Below, piece after piece: positions 8,306-16,496 of a stretch of DNA of 64,000 bases (its first letter is position 1; each line of letters starts with the position of its first letter). The notes beneath the pieces are model-generated. The model saw only the letters and a list, made by a program, of their open reading frames with translations, searched no databases and was not told the origin of the DNA. This DNA comes from Methylomonas lenta (GTDB taxonomy: Bacteria > Pseudomonadota > Gammaproteobacteria > Methylococcales > Methylomonadaceae): NCBI RefSeq assembly GCF_001644015.1, contig NZ_LUUI01000114.1:1-64000 (forward strand). Reading direction: 5' to 3'. Made by a program: the position numbers and the translations under genes.

Positions 8306-9052
8306 TCATCCGCTCACGCTGCCGAAAAGTAAACCGATATAGGCGGTAATACCCATCGACAACAGGCCCCAGAACGTGACGCGGACAATGGCTGTTAAGA
8401 TCGAAGCGCCGCCAGCCAAAGCAGATAGCCCACCCAATAACATAAGCGAGAACAATGAAATCGAACCTACTGTGGTAATCAGCGGCATAGTTTTCGATGC
8501 GGTTAAATCTACAATTACTTGATTGACTTGTACCAAAGTTAAATAAGGGAAAACCAGCACCGTTAAGAGCGGCAACAATGCCCCCAAGGAAAACGTCAGT
8601 GCAGAAGTTAAGGCAGCCTGCAAGGGACGAGCCGTAGTGATTTCTGTTAGCCCTAATTCATCCCGCGCATGCGCTGCCAAAGCATCGTGAGCCATCAATT
8701 GCTCGGCAACCTGCTGGGCAAGTTCAGGTTTGAGGCCTCTGTCGATATAGATCGATTTCAGTTCATTCACTTCATGAGGGTGATTTTCCGCTAGCTCCTG
8801 CTCTTCCCGCTTTAAGTCGGCTTGCTCAGTATCTACTTGAGAGCTGACTGAAACATATTCACCGGCCGCCATCGACATGGCACCTGCTACCAATCCGGCT
8901 GTGCCGCTAACCAGTATGGCCTGCAGGTCTGCATGGGCAGCGGCGACGCCGATCACAAGACTGGCGGTTGAAACGATGCCGTCGTTAGCGCCTAATACGG
9001 CGGCGCGTAACCAGCCGATACGATGGGCGCGGTGAAATTCAGTATGTCTCAA
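8306..9052 (-). CDS. VIT family iron/manganese transporter
   Basis: The product is 248 aa, with the VIT1/CCC1 layout. The first helix is GWLRAAVLGANDGIVSTASL, followed by GLVAGAMSMAAGEYVSVSSQ. A cytosolic acidic helical loop rich in Glu and His (the metal-binding domain of this family) comes next, then three C-terminal helices ending GITAYIGLLFGSVSG. The start is TTG at 9052 with AGGAG six nt upstream; no usable ATG lies near and homologs begin with the same HxEFHR text. It exports Fe2+/Mn2+ from the cytosol in characterised relatives. It converges with the GTPase operon. Confidence 0.85.
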   Translation of the reverse strand: MRHTEFHRAHRIGWLRAAVLGANDGIVSTASLVIGVAAAHADLQAILVSGTAGLVAGAMSMAAGEYVSVSSQVDTEQADLKREEQELAENHPHEVNELKSIYIDRGLKPELAQQVAEQLMAHDALAAHARDELGLTEITTARPLQAALTSALTFSLGALLPLLTVLVFPYLTLVQVNQVIVDLTASKTMPLITTVGSISLFSLMLLGGLSALAGGASILTAIVRVTFWGLLSMGITAYIGLLFGSVSG

Positions 9053-9081
9053 ACAAGCTCCTTACTTTTAGAATTTTGACA

Positions 9082-9768
9082 TTACTGGTAAGTGTCATCG
9101 ATGTCTTTGTTTCCAGTAAACATAGCTTTAACCAATTTCTCTTTATCGATGTAGCTGGATACTGCAACACCTATAATGTGTAAAAACACTAACAACAGGG
9201 TCAGGTTAGTGAAAACCTCATGCAATTCTTCCCAAAATTCTTCCGCTTGCTTATCGATCTTGTATTCGCTGTCAATCAATTCAGATTTTTCATCATCATC
9301 TTCGTTATCTTCTGCATTAGCCACGGAAATCAGACTGACAGACTGAATTTGTGTCTGGACTTGTGTTGCTGACAGGGCGAACGGGCCTTTGTTATCTTCT
9401 ACCGCGTAAAGCTTCAACCCCGTCAATGTGGTTGCCGACAAACTGAGTAATAAGGCGATCACCATGGCACCGCCGGCAGGGTTGTGACCTATATAATGCT
9501 GCGGTTTGGTAGCTACCAGATTTTTTATGTAACCCATAATCTGGTTTGGGGAATAGATAAAATTACTGAAGCGAGCATACTTCCCACCCACAAAGCCCCA
9601 CACTATTCGAGTGAGTAAATAAACCCCCACGACATAACCTGCCCACACATGTAAGGTCATGAAATCATCTTCGGTAAAATAAGCCGTAAAAAATGCAAGC
9701 ACTAAAGTCCAATGCCCAATACGAATCACCGGCTCCCATACCCTTAATGTTTTTTTCTCATTTGTCAT
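9082..9768 (-). CDS. Cytochrome b561-type membrane protein
   Basis: The product is 228 aa with four membrane helices of the Ni/Fe-hydrogenase b-type/b561 family. Heme-ligand histidines are visible in RIGHW (helix 1), LHVWAGY (helix 2), EELHEV and FLHIIG (helices 3-4). HYIGHNPAGG is a family signature. A long acidic insertion (EDNEDDDEKSE, about residues 145-175) sits in the loop before the last helix and is unusual. GGGAG precedes the ATG. It is transcribed divergently from a membrane LuxR-type gene across a 103-bp gap, suggesting shared control. Likely role: transmembrane electron transfer to or from a soluble partner not encoded here. Confidence 0.8.
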   Translation of the reverse strand: MTNEKKTLRVWEPVIRIGHWTLVLAFFTAYFTEDDFMTLHVWAGYVVGVYLLTRIVWGFVGGKYARFSNFIYSPNQIMGYIKNLVATKPQHYIGHNPAGGAMVIALLLSLSATTLTGLKLYAVEDNKGPFALSATQVQTQIQSVSLISVANAEDNEDDDEKSELIDSEYKIDKQAEEFWEELHEVFTNLTLLLVFLHIIGVAVSSYIDKEKLVKAMFTGNKDIDDTYQ

Positions 9769-9871
9769 GTTATTGCTCCCAATCAGTTGTCGGATTCAAA
9801 TCAAGTTCAGCCACATGTTGCGTTAAACTTATCTTTTTGGCATCCGTCATCCGACGTATAGGCGATTATTT

Positions 9872-10396
9872 ATGGCATTTATTAACGAAAACAAACGCTT
9901 CAGCCAATGGGCTGTTGCTATCTGTTTGCTGGTTTTTGTGCTGATAACAATGGATTTTCTGGGTGACTATCGAGACGGCGTGCCGTGGCCGCACTTGTTT
10001 GTCGAAGCCATCATTCTGATACTTTCTCTGGCAGGGTTAGTTTATTTCGGTCGACTTTATTATCAATTTGCACAAAGCAAAATCAATTTGCTGGCGCGGG
10101 ATTTGGCATTAGCCAATCAACAAGCGCAACAATGGCGTGAAGCTAATCGTGAGCTTATTGCGGGCTTGGCCGTTCAAATACGGAAGCAGTTTGACAATTG
10201 GCAACTCACCCCGGCAGAAGCCGAAGTCGGTATGTTGATGTTAAAGGGCTTGAGCCATGGCGAAATTGCCCAGCTGCGCAATGTCAGCGAGCGCACCATA
10301 CGCGACCAAGCTCGCGCTGTTTACCGGAAAGCCGGGGTGACCGGGCGCACCGAGCTATCCGCTTTTTTTCTGGAAGATTTGTTGCTGCCACGTTAG
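9872..10396 (+). CDS. Membrane-anchored LuxR-type regulator
   Basis: The product is 174 aa. Two membrane helices (approx. residues 13-32 and 43-64) are followed by a coiled-coil linker (QSKINLLARDLALANQQAQQ) and a C-terminal GerE/LuxR helix-turn-helix (about 112-165: LTPAEAEVGMLMLKGLSHGE, NVSERTIRDQARAVYRKAG). The usual LuxR residues (T-x-x-E, L-x-G-x-S, E-I-A, T-V/I-R) are present. There is no sensor domain beyond the membrane pair. It is divergent from the cytochrome b561 gene and may sense membrane or redox state and control it (inference). No good ribosome site is seen. Confidence 0.75.
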   Translation: MAFINENKRFSQWAVAICLLVFVLITMDFLGDYRDGVPWPHLFVEAIILILSLAGLVYFGRLYYQFAQSKINLLARDLALANQQAQQWREANRELIAGLAVQIRKQFDNWQLTPAEAEVGMLMLKGLSHGEIAQLRNVSERTIRDQARAVYRKAGVTGRTELSAFFLEDLLLPR

Positions 10397-10461
10397 CCGC
10401 ATTAATCCTCCTGGCAGCTGGGCAATCGCTCCGGCAGTGTATGAATGTGGGCGTTAGTCTA

Positions 10462-10481
10462 AAGTGCCGCAATAGGCACTT
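10462..10481. other. Short perfect hairpin
   Basis: AAGTGCC (10462-10468) and GGCACTT (10475-10481) enclose a 6-nt loop between the LuxR-type gene and the kfrA-like gene. There is no T-run, so it is a weak terminator candidate or an operator for the downstream gene. Confidence 0.3.
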
Positions 10482-10556
10482 GGATACTTTCATGCCATTT
10501 TGCTATTCGTTTTAATTACGCTCTACATATTACAATGCACAGTTTTGGGCAAATGA

Positions 10557-11498
10557 ATGGCCATTACAAAACAAGACATCTTTAATGCCGCCACAGCTAT
10601 TGCTGCAAGAGGTCTAAAGCCAACACTGAATCATATTCGCAAGGAATTAGACTCTTGGGATTTCGCACTGATTAGCGATGCCATGATTGAATGGCGGACT
10701 ATTCAGAAGGCAGCAGTGCTCAGTATCTCAGCATCAGTCAAAGAACCCGTGCCGGATTCTATCTCCGGACGACTGAACGAACTCGCCAGTGATGTATGGG
10801 AAATTGCCTTGCAATTGGCACATGAACGATTACAGTGTGAACGTGAATCTTTGGAGCAAACCAAATCTGAAATGGAGCTGGCGAAGCTGGAATTTGCCGA
10901 GTTAGCCGATTCATTAAATACTGATCTTGAAGTGGCCCAAAATTTCATCCAACAGCAAACCGAAGCCGCCTCTGCAGCCCAGGCAGAAATTGATAAGCTG
11001 CATAGAGAAATTTCTATATTTAACGATTCACTGGTTAAGGCAAATCATGATGCTCAATTAGCCAATGCGGCGTTGACAGAGGCTCATGGTCGCGTAGAGC
11101 AGCTAACAGCGATGTTGGAAAGTGAAAAATCTGAACGCATTCATGCCAGCAAAAAACTCGAGCAATCATTAGTGACTATTGCGGAGATCAATGCCAGTGC
11201 GACAGAGTTAGCGGGTGACCTAAGTGTGATAACCGGCAGAGCTACTGCAGCTGAGGCCAAGTCGAATCAAACGGATCAAGTGCTGAATGACGTCACCAAA
11301 AAACTAGATAAGTCAGTGATTGAAATCCAGCTATGGCAAAACAAGGCAACCCTGGCAGATGCACAACTGGTTTCCCTAAAAGAGCAACTGAGCGAATTAA
11401 AGGCTGAGGCTAAGCACTCGATCGAAGATGCAGCAGAATTACGTGGAAAATTAATTGCGGCTCAGGAACGAATTTTTGCTTTGGAAAGCCTTGCATGA
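10557..11498 (+). CDS. KfrA-like DNA-binding coiled-coil protein
   Basis: The product is 313 aa. Residues 1-115 match the KfrA_N DNA-binding domain: ITKQDIFNAATAIAARGLKP, then TLNHIRKELDSWDF. From about residue 95 to the end the protein is an almost unbroken Ala/Glu/Leu/Gln-rich coiled coil. KfrA proteins are plasmid-encoded autoregulators and nucleoid-like organisers; chromosomal copies occur but are often in mobile or accessory regions. It stands alone. The perfect palindrome at 11621-11646 lies downstream, not in the promoter. A role in DNA organisation is inferred from family. Confidence 0.8.
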   Translation: MAITKQDIFNAATAIAARGLKPTLNHIRKELDSWDFALISDAMIEWRTIQKAAVLSISASVKEPVPDSISGRLNELASDVWEIALQLAHERLQCERESLEQTKSEMELAKLEFAELADSLNTDLEVAQNFIQQQTEAASAAQAEIDKLHREISIFNDSLVKANHDAQLANAALTEAHGRVEQLTAMLESEKSERIHASKKLEQSLVTIAEINASATELAGDLSVITGRATAAEAKSNQTDQVLNDVTKKLDKSVIEIQLWQNKATLADAQLVSLKEQLSELKAEAKHSIEDAAELRGKLIAAQERIFALESLA

Positions 11499-11620
11499 CC
11501 AAGAAAAATTTAATGTAGATATTCAATGTCTTGAATTGCGCTGTGCAATTGTTTGCCCAACCCTACAGTATCCGGGCGTGGTCGAGCAAGCTTGCTGTAT
11601 TTTGCAGTCTACTGCCCGAC

Positions 11621-11646
11621 ACTCTCTCGTGCGATCACGAGAGAGT
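11621..11646. terminator. Perfect 11-bp hairpin
   Basis: ACTCTCTCGTG (11621-11631), loop CGAT, CACGAGAGAGT (11636-11646). It lies 122 nt after the kfrA-like gene and is followed by TATAGTTTTG, a poor T-tract. It may be a terminator or a protein-binding palindrome. Confidence 0.45.
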
Positions 11647-11919
11647 TATAGTTTTGCAAAAATGCAAAAAAAACGGCGCCAGGTTTTGCAATAAACCATC
11701 TATAGCTTTAACTAACTCGCACCTATCTATTCAGCTGCTGTCACGAACACCTACAACAAAGTGTCCGCAATTGGCCGAATACTGTGAACTCTCCAATCTC
11801 GATAGCTGCCGTTAAAATTACTTTTGGTTTTTGGGGAAACTAAGGCTGCCACCGCCCCATCAGTCCGCTAGAGCGAATGGTTAATCAACCGCAGCAACCA
11901 TACTTTTTTCCATGAGGTG
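11647..11919. other. No gene recognised
   Basis: The stretch between the hairpin and the membrane-protein gene contains one run of A (11667-11674) near a direct repeat of GTTTTGCA (11652 and 11683) and no supported coding frame. An open frame at 11531-11815 lacks a ribosome site and protein-like composition. Around 11860-11890 on the minus strand there is an imperfect palindrome (TTAACCATTCGCTCTAGCGG) reminiscent of an attC arm. Confidence 0.35.
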
Positions 11920-12342
11920 CTACAGAAGCCCGAGGTACTTAAGGAATAGCCATGCCGGCGTCTGCAACGCGTGCGCTGTATAGGCTACAGCTAACCCGAA
12001 TAGAATGGGTGAACCTGCTATTGCAGCGGACTCTCCAAAGGACAGCGGTGGAGAAACTGATTTACCCACCAGCCAGTGGGCGCCGAACCAGAATATTGGT
12101 ACTACGGTAAATAGTAGCCCGTAGAACACGGCCAAACCTTCCATCCCCGAAACTGCTTTTGTGGGAACTACTGCAATTGCGACCGCAAAGATAGCAATAG
12201 GGATTGAGGAAATTCTGACGCGACGCCAGCAGTGTCCTTTACCTCTCTCAATGAATTGAGATCTCTCCCAGCGAATCATAAAAGCAAATGCAACAAGAGC
12301 AAATAGCGCAAATACCAATAGCAATACATGGAATGGATGCAT
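11920..12342 (-). CDS. Hypothetical four-helix membrane protein
   Basis: The product is 140 aa. Four hydrophobic segments are visible (approx. residues 4-22, 46-60, 68-93 and 108-128), with a basic cytosolic stretch (RWERSQFIERGKGH) after the first. No cysteine or charged motif suggests a transport or enzymatic role. It is the downstream member of two small minus-strand genes separated by an attC-like palindrome, which would fit integron-cassette cargo. I do not recognise the family. Confidence 0.55.
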   Translation of the reverse strand: MHPFHVLLLVFALFALVAFAFMIRWERSQFIERGKGHCWRRVRISSIPIAIFAVAIAVVPTKAVSGMEGLAVFYGLLFTVVPIFWFGAHWLVGKSVSPPLSFGESAAIAGSPILFGLAVAYTAHALQTPAWLFLKYLGLL

Positions 12343-12408
12343 CGCTAATCCCTTTTACGTTCGCTTCTGGGCGTTGCTAATTTCAACACGGAGTACCTTT
12401 TTCTTTAT

Positions 12409-12486
12409 GGTTAACTTCGAATTTCACCGGGATTTTACAGAGCGGAGTGGCGCAAAATTTCCGAGTGAAAATGCCTTGTTAGGGGC
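12409..12486 (-). other. attC-like imperfect palindrome
   Basis: Directly after the stop of the 12487-12882 gene the minus strand reads GCCCCTAACAAGGC. A 78-bp imperfect hairpin follows, with arms ATTTTCACTCGG...ATTTT and AAAATCCCGGTGAAAT, and it ends at GAAGTTAACC. The outer boxes resemble RYYYAAC (R'') and a degenerate GTTRRRY (R') of integron cassette recombination sites. Length is within the 57-141 bp range of attC. The R' box is imperfect, so this is a candidate only. Confidence 0.35.
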
Positions 12487-12882
12487 TTATCCAATTTGAA
12501 CATTTTTAATGTCAGGGTGATTTTCAAATAGCTTTTTAAAGAATATAAAGCAGCTATCGGTCGCCGACATCTTATTTTTACCAAAGAGCTTCTGTTTGAA
12601 ACTTCGATTCTTTTCAACTTGAAATACCCATTCCAGCTCTTCCGCTGGATTATCACCTTCTTCGAAATATGCGCTAGCTCCGATAAGATAATTGCTGCCC
12701 TGATAAACAAGTTCGCTATACCAACCCCAATCTTCCGCATCAGGCTCTGTAATCTCAAGCTTTCCCTTTAGTTCTTCCTTTAACCATTCCAACAAAGATA
12801 TTCCGTATATCGGATTTATGGGATTCACTTTTTCTTTTGAAACATCAAACAGTGATGTCTTGAAATGAATTGCGTGGTTCAT
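12487..12882 (-). CDS. Hypothetical 131-aa soluble protein
   Basis: The ATG at 12882 begins MNHAIHFKTSLFDVSKEKVN, a start seen in a family of uncharacterised proteobacterial proteins. The TTG at 12897 would add five residues. Conserved-looking blocks are NPINPIYGISLLEWLKEEL, EPDAEDWGWYSEL and EWVFQVEKNRSFKQKLFG. It is soluble, with no signal or membrane segment. It is AT-rich relative to neighbours. Its position immediately upstream of an attC-like palindrome suggests a captured cassette. Function is unknown. Confidence 0.6.
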   Translation of the reverse strand: MNHAIHFKTSLFDVSKEKVNPINPIYGISLLEWLKEELKGKLEITEPDAEDWGWYSELVYQGSNYLIGASAYFEEGDNPAEELEWVFQVEKNRSFKQKLFGKNKMSATDSCFIFFKKLFENHPDIKNVQIG

Positions 12883-12973
12883 GGCTCTACTTGGCAACTA
12901 ACTAGTTATTACGCTGTTAACAGTATATTCGAATAAAGCTTGGCAAACCTATCGTAGCGCTCACAGTGATAAT

Positions 12974-14659
12974 TCATTCTTTGTCATCTTCTTGCTTGAC
13001 TAAAAAAGTACGTCCGGCGACCACGATCGCGAGCAACGGCATCGCCAAGCTGAGTATCATTACGCAAATCAACAACATGCCCAACTCACTGTAATCGGCC
13101 ACAGAAATCACTGTACCCGTTGCTGCATCTTTGACTTCTCGTGTAATCAGGAACCACTGGTTCAGAGCCTTAGTCAGCAATTGAGATAGCGACAAAGCCA
13201 GATTGACGAAAGCCGCCATTACCGCGAAATAGGTTGCCTTTAGTTTTTCCGGTGCCGAATGAGCGATCCAAGCTAGCATCGGAATCATCGCAATCTGTCC
13301 CAATGGCGATTCCAAAGCGTTATCGAACAGTGCGATGAAGCGAGCATCGACCACACCACCGCTATGCGCCGCCGTCCATTCATGCACGCCGTAAAACATG
13401 CCGACATTCGGTAGATATAAAACACCCAATGCCACAGTCAGTACCGCGATAATGTATGTAATCGGGCGTTCAGCCATGAAACGGCGAAAAATGAACATGC
13501 CGAGCAAGGCTAAAGAACTGGTCAACAGTGACAGTTGGGATAAGAATTGCTGATCGAAATTTAACTCGTCGATCATCCACCAAGTTTCGCCAGAGCCGGT
13601 CGTCGGTACGGCGCGAAATGCAAAGATCACAAATGCCGTGCCGAAAAGCTGATTACGCGTTCGACGATCCAAATCACTAGTCAAACGCCAGATCAAAAAC
13701 AGTATTATCGACAATGAGCCAGCGAATACGATTTCTTCGTTATAGGGTATGTCGGTCAGCCCCATGACTAATGCAAACAGGACGAAACCGAGCCCTCCGC
13801 CCAGTATCCACCAATTTACTTGCGTGAGTTGGGTTTCATTTCGCCCTAAAAAACGATCGATATCGACGAACTCATAGCCTTTCGCGGCAAGCTCGCAAGC
13901 ACGTTGGTGGCGCTGATAAGATGCCAGCAACACGCCGGCTACCGAAATCAAGGGTACCAACAACGCCCAATGATAAATACGTAAATAAACGCCGGCTTTT
14001 TCCGCCACTGTCATAGCCGCGACACCACTGAAAAAACCAACATTGGCTGCTGCTACCAGTATAGAGCCACCGATAATGGCCACCCTACCCAATGTTTGCA
14101 TTGTCGTGTGCGCCAAATGCGCATCGGCCTCGTTAACCGGCCGTCCTTGTGGGTCATAGCGAGGCACAGCCTCGACTGTCATCGCATCGGCTACGGTATC
14201 CTGAATGACATAACCAATCGGTGCCAACACCGCAGCCAATACATACCAATTCTCGGCAGGCATGATATTAATCATGAAATCGAGGTCGGCTAGCAAGTTA
14301 CTCATAATCAACAAGCTGACCGCAATCAGCGCGCCCCCCAGATAAACCAGCTTGTTTTTGTGTTGCCACTGTAAATCGATCAAATGACCTATCGGCATTT
14401 TCAGGGTCCACGGCAGCATGGTCCAGAAGCCCAGCGCTGCCAGGAACTCAGCCGATAACCCTAAATATTCCTTGACGAAAAAAGTACCAACGATGCCGGT
14501 CAGTCCGGAAATGCCGGCTGCCAAATACACCATCAACGGCGGCAGATAACTCAAGCGAACTTGCCGGCCCAATTCGAGGATATTCTGGTCGAACCAAACC
14601 TGAGTTCGAGACATAACATTTATATGTTTAGCATTTTTGTTTTGCTCGATCACTATCAA
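12974..14659 (-). CDS. MFS/BT1-like membrane carrier
   Basis: The product is about 561 aa with roughly 12-14 membrane segments. Segment 2 is followed by LGFWTMLPWTLKMPIGHLID, like the PW-x-x-K-x-x-x-G-x-x-D loop of folate-biopterin (BT1) carriers. DTVADAMTVEAVPRYD is also a BT1/MFS-type intracellular motif. Substrate cannot be told. Start is uncertain: TTG 14659 and GTG 14653 follow AGGGAGA, whereas ATG 14614 lacks a ribosome site. The open frame is intact. It is flanked by cassette-like genes on one side and a gene-free stretch on the other. Confidence 0.65.
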   Translation of the reverse strand: MIVIEQNKNAKHINVMSRTQVWFDQNILELGRQVRLSYLPPLMVYLAAGISGLTGIVGTFFVKEYLGLSAEFLAALGFWTMLPWTLKMPIGHLIDLQWQHKNKLVYLGGALIAVSLLIMSNLLADLDFMINIMPAENWYVLAAVLAPIGYVIQDTVADAMTVEAVPRYDPQGRPVNEADAHLAHTTMQTLGRVAIIGGSILVAAANVGFFSGVAAMTVAEKAGVYLRIYHWALLVPLISVAGVLLASYQRHQRACELAAKGYEFVDIDRFLGRNETQLTQVNWWILGGGLGFVLFALVMGLTDIPYNEEIVFAGSLSIILFLIWRLTSDLDRRTRNQLFGTAFVIFAFRAVPTTGSGETWWMIDELNFDQQFLSQLSLLTSSLALLGMFIFRRFMAERPITYIIAVLTVALGVLYLPNVGMFYGVHEWTAAHSGGVVDARFIALFDNALESPLGQIAMIPMLAWIAHSAPEKLKATYFAVMAAFVNLALSLSQLLTKALNQWFLITREVKDAATGTVISVADYSELGMLLICVMILSLAMPLLAIVVAGRTFLVKQEDDKE

Positions 14660-14953
14660 TCTCCCTCGCTAGAAAAAGCACTTTACGCCATTTTTTACGC
14701 CGGAATCGGCGCTCCCGTCAAACAAGTCATTACGCATCCTGCGTACAAATAATCTTATCAAGATCCTCTCAAGAAGTATGAAATGGTTAATATGCCAATT
14801 GTGCTTGATCAGTAATTTGTTTTTTGGGTTTTTTAGGAAGCTTTATCTTGCATCAATTAAACCAAAAAATGTAGAACAATAAGCGTGTTTTAATGGTTTT
14901 AATTGACCACAATACTGCAAAAATCAGCAGATCGGTAGACAGCACAAAACGGC
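14660..14953. other. Gene-free AT-rich stretch
   Basis: The 294 bp between the divergent carrier and the small ORF at 14954 hold no supported frame. It is AT-rich with a poly-T run around 14818-14834 and likely contains promoters for both sides. I could not pick a convincing -35/-10 pair. Confidence 0.35.
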
Positions 14954-15112
14954 ATGCCTGTGGCGTCATTTTCTATCAGTAAAGCCGATGATGGTCGAAT
15001 GAATATCAAATATCAGGGGGGTAATGAGATGGCAGTGGGTATGGTTGACTTAATCGTGGGGTATGCCAATCGGATAGATGCGCCTGCCGGAATTCCTGCA
15101 ACATTTTCATGA
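14954..15112 (+). CDS. Small 52-aa protein coupled to the hydrolase
   Basis: A 52-codon frame starts ATG at 14954 and ends TGA at 15110-15112, overlapping the hydrolase ATG as ATGA. The text (MPVASFSISKADDGRMNIKY, then QGGNEMAVGMVDLIVGYANR) has strand/helix alternation like a folded peptide. A stop lies five codons before the Met, so it is not the tail of a longer frame. No strong ribosome site is seen. The exact 4-nt stop/start overlap suggests translational coupling. I do not recognise the family; it could also be a remnant. Confidence 0.45.
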   Translation: MPVASFSISKADDGRMNIKYQGGNEMAVGMVDLIVGYANRIDAPAGIPATFS

Positions 15113-15909
15113 AACTACCGCATATCGTGTCTTTGATCCTTATTTACTTGTTCATCCTACTCGCGGTTTTCTTGTTACAGCGGAAATTGATGTATTTTCC
15201 GGATCGCGTAACACCGGACGAACAGGAAAACCAGCTTGCGGCGTTCAACTTACAAGCTTGGCCGTCTTTGGCCGAATTACATGGGTTTGTCAGTAAAGAA
15301 AAACTGACTCATCCGAAAGGCACGCTGCTGGTTTTTCATGGCAACGCAGGTAGTGCGGTGCAGCGGACTTATTACATCGATGCATTACAAAAATTGGGAT
15401 ACCGAGTAATCCTTGCTGAATATCCTGGGTACGGTACCCGCACCGGAAGTCCGTCGGAAGATGTGCTCATCAAAGACGGCATTGCTACAGCTAAACTGGT
15501 GTTGCATGCGTTTTCTGGGCCACTATATCTATGCGGTGAATCGATTGGCAGTGGTGTAGCATCAGCTGTTGCCGCTTCGGGAGAAGTGCCGGTTAAAGGT
15601 TTGCTGCTCATCACACCATTCGATTCTATGGCCAAGGTTGCTCAACAGCATTATTGGTATTTTCTTGCCCGCTGGTTGATCTTAGATAAGTATGACAATC
15701 TGTCCAGGCTGAAAAACTATCAAGGTTCTATCGCGATGCTATTGGCCGAGCAGGATGAAGTAGTACCTAACCAGCGGACAATGACTTTGTTTGATGGTTT
15801 ATCCGGCCGGAAAAAGCTTTGGCGGTTTGAAAACGCGGGCCACAACTCCCTACCCATGGAACCTTGGCGTCCCTGGTGGGGGGAAGTCATGCAGTTCCTA
15901 GAGCACTGA
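15109..15909 (+). CDS. Alpha/beta hydrolase (membrane-anchored)
   Basis: The product is 266 aa. One N-terminal membrane anchor (residues 7-24) is followed by an alpha/beta hydrolase fold. The oxyanion strand is LLVFHGNAGS. The nucleophile elbow is GESIGSG (Ser in G-x-S-x-G), the acid lies in AEQDEVVP and the histidine in GHNSLP; all three catalytic residues are in order. It resembles YfhR/BEM46-type serine hydrolases (COG1073), which are periplasm-facing or membrane-bound with unknown substrates. Start ATG overlaps the stop of a 52-codon frame. A truncated MscS gene follows. Confidence 0.8.
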   Translation: MKLPHIVSLILIYLFILLAVFLLQRKLMYFPDRVTPDEQENQLAAFNLQAWPSLAELHGFVSKEKLTHPKGTLLVFHGNAGSAVQRTYYIDALQKLGYRVILAEYPGYGTRTGSPSEDVLIKDGIATAKLVLHAFSGPLYLCGESIGSGVASAVAASGEVPVKGLLLITPFDSMAKVAQQHYWYFLARWLILDKYDNLSRLKNYQGSIAMLLAEQDEVVPNQRTMTLFDGLSGRKKLWRFENAGHNSLPMEPWRPWWGEVMQFLEH

Positions 15910-15973
15910 GCGAGTATCCATTCAATTATGGGACGATTAAATTCTATCGACCTGGATAGGTAACGCTATAACA

Positions 15974-16369
15974 GTGAATTCATTTCGCTTGATCGAGGGC
16001 GATGGCTTGGTTGCACACACTTGCGAAACGATAGGTTATGACACCCCCTGGTGCCAGGTTCATGGCATGCTGCTGCAGGCCGCAAAAAGCCCCCCCGGCC
16101 TCCGCTCTGAACCCAAGCCATTTGTAGCGCAAACTGCACTGTCTGACTACTATGTTGAATACCGATTGACCGCGCAGGTAGAGTGTCCCGAAATTCGTAG
16201 AATCACAATCACAACGCTGCATGTCAATATTCAGGATGTGTTTAACGAGTATGGCGTCCGGATCATGTCACCGCATTATAAAGACGATCCTTTTGAAAAA
16301 ATCTGGGTTTCGAAAGAACAGTGGTTTGAGGCGTTTGTTGCAGAGGTCATGAAATGTAATTCAATTTAG
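15974..16369 (+). pseudogene. MscS-family channel, 5'-truncated
   Basis: Residues match only the cytosolic C-terminal vestibule of MscS-type mechanosensitive channels: GLVAHTCETIGYDTPWCQVH, MLLQAAKSPPG, FVAQTALSDYYVEYRLTAQV, NIQDVFNEYGVRIMSPHYKD. The pore helix, membrane helices and beta domain (over 250 residues in related channels) are absent. No remnants of them lie between the hydrolase stop and this frame. The GTG start is only the first in-frame start codon. A soluble product of 131 aa could be made but would not form a channel. A deletion junction with the hydrolase is the likely cause. Confidence 0.75.
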
Positions 16370-16377
16370 GCCGGGTA

Positions 16378-16405
16378 GCTCCGATTAGCGTAGCCTAATC
16401 GGAGC
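16378..16405. terminator. Perfect 10-bp hairpin after the MscS fragment
   Basis: GCTCCGATTA (16378-16387), 8-nt loop, TAATCGGAGC (16396-16405). It lies 8 nt past the stop of the MscS fragment. A T-run is lacking, so a dispersed palindromic repeat is also possible; CCGATTAG also occurs near 24649. Confidence 0.5.
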
Positions 16406-16496
16406 AACTAAACTGATTCCGAACAACTAGGCTACGCTATTGTAACTAAGCGCTGTACCAAGGTGGTCATGCAGAGCCACCCAGGCAAACAGTCGT

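Noticed and set aside
11531-11815. 94-codon frame downstream of the kfrA-like gene
   Set aside because: Runs through a terminator-like hairpin and a poly-A tract; composition is not protein-like.
3248-12906. Shared 14-mer GGCAACTAACTAGT at 3248-3261 and 12893-12906
   Set aside because: A 14-base match is expected a few times by chance in 64 kb; flanks do not match.
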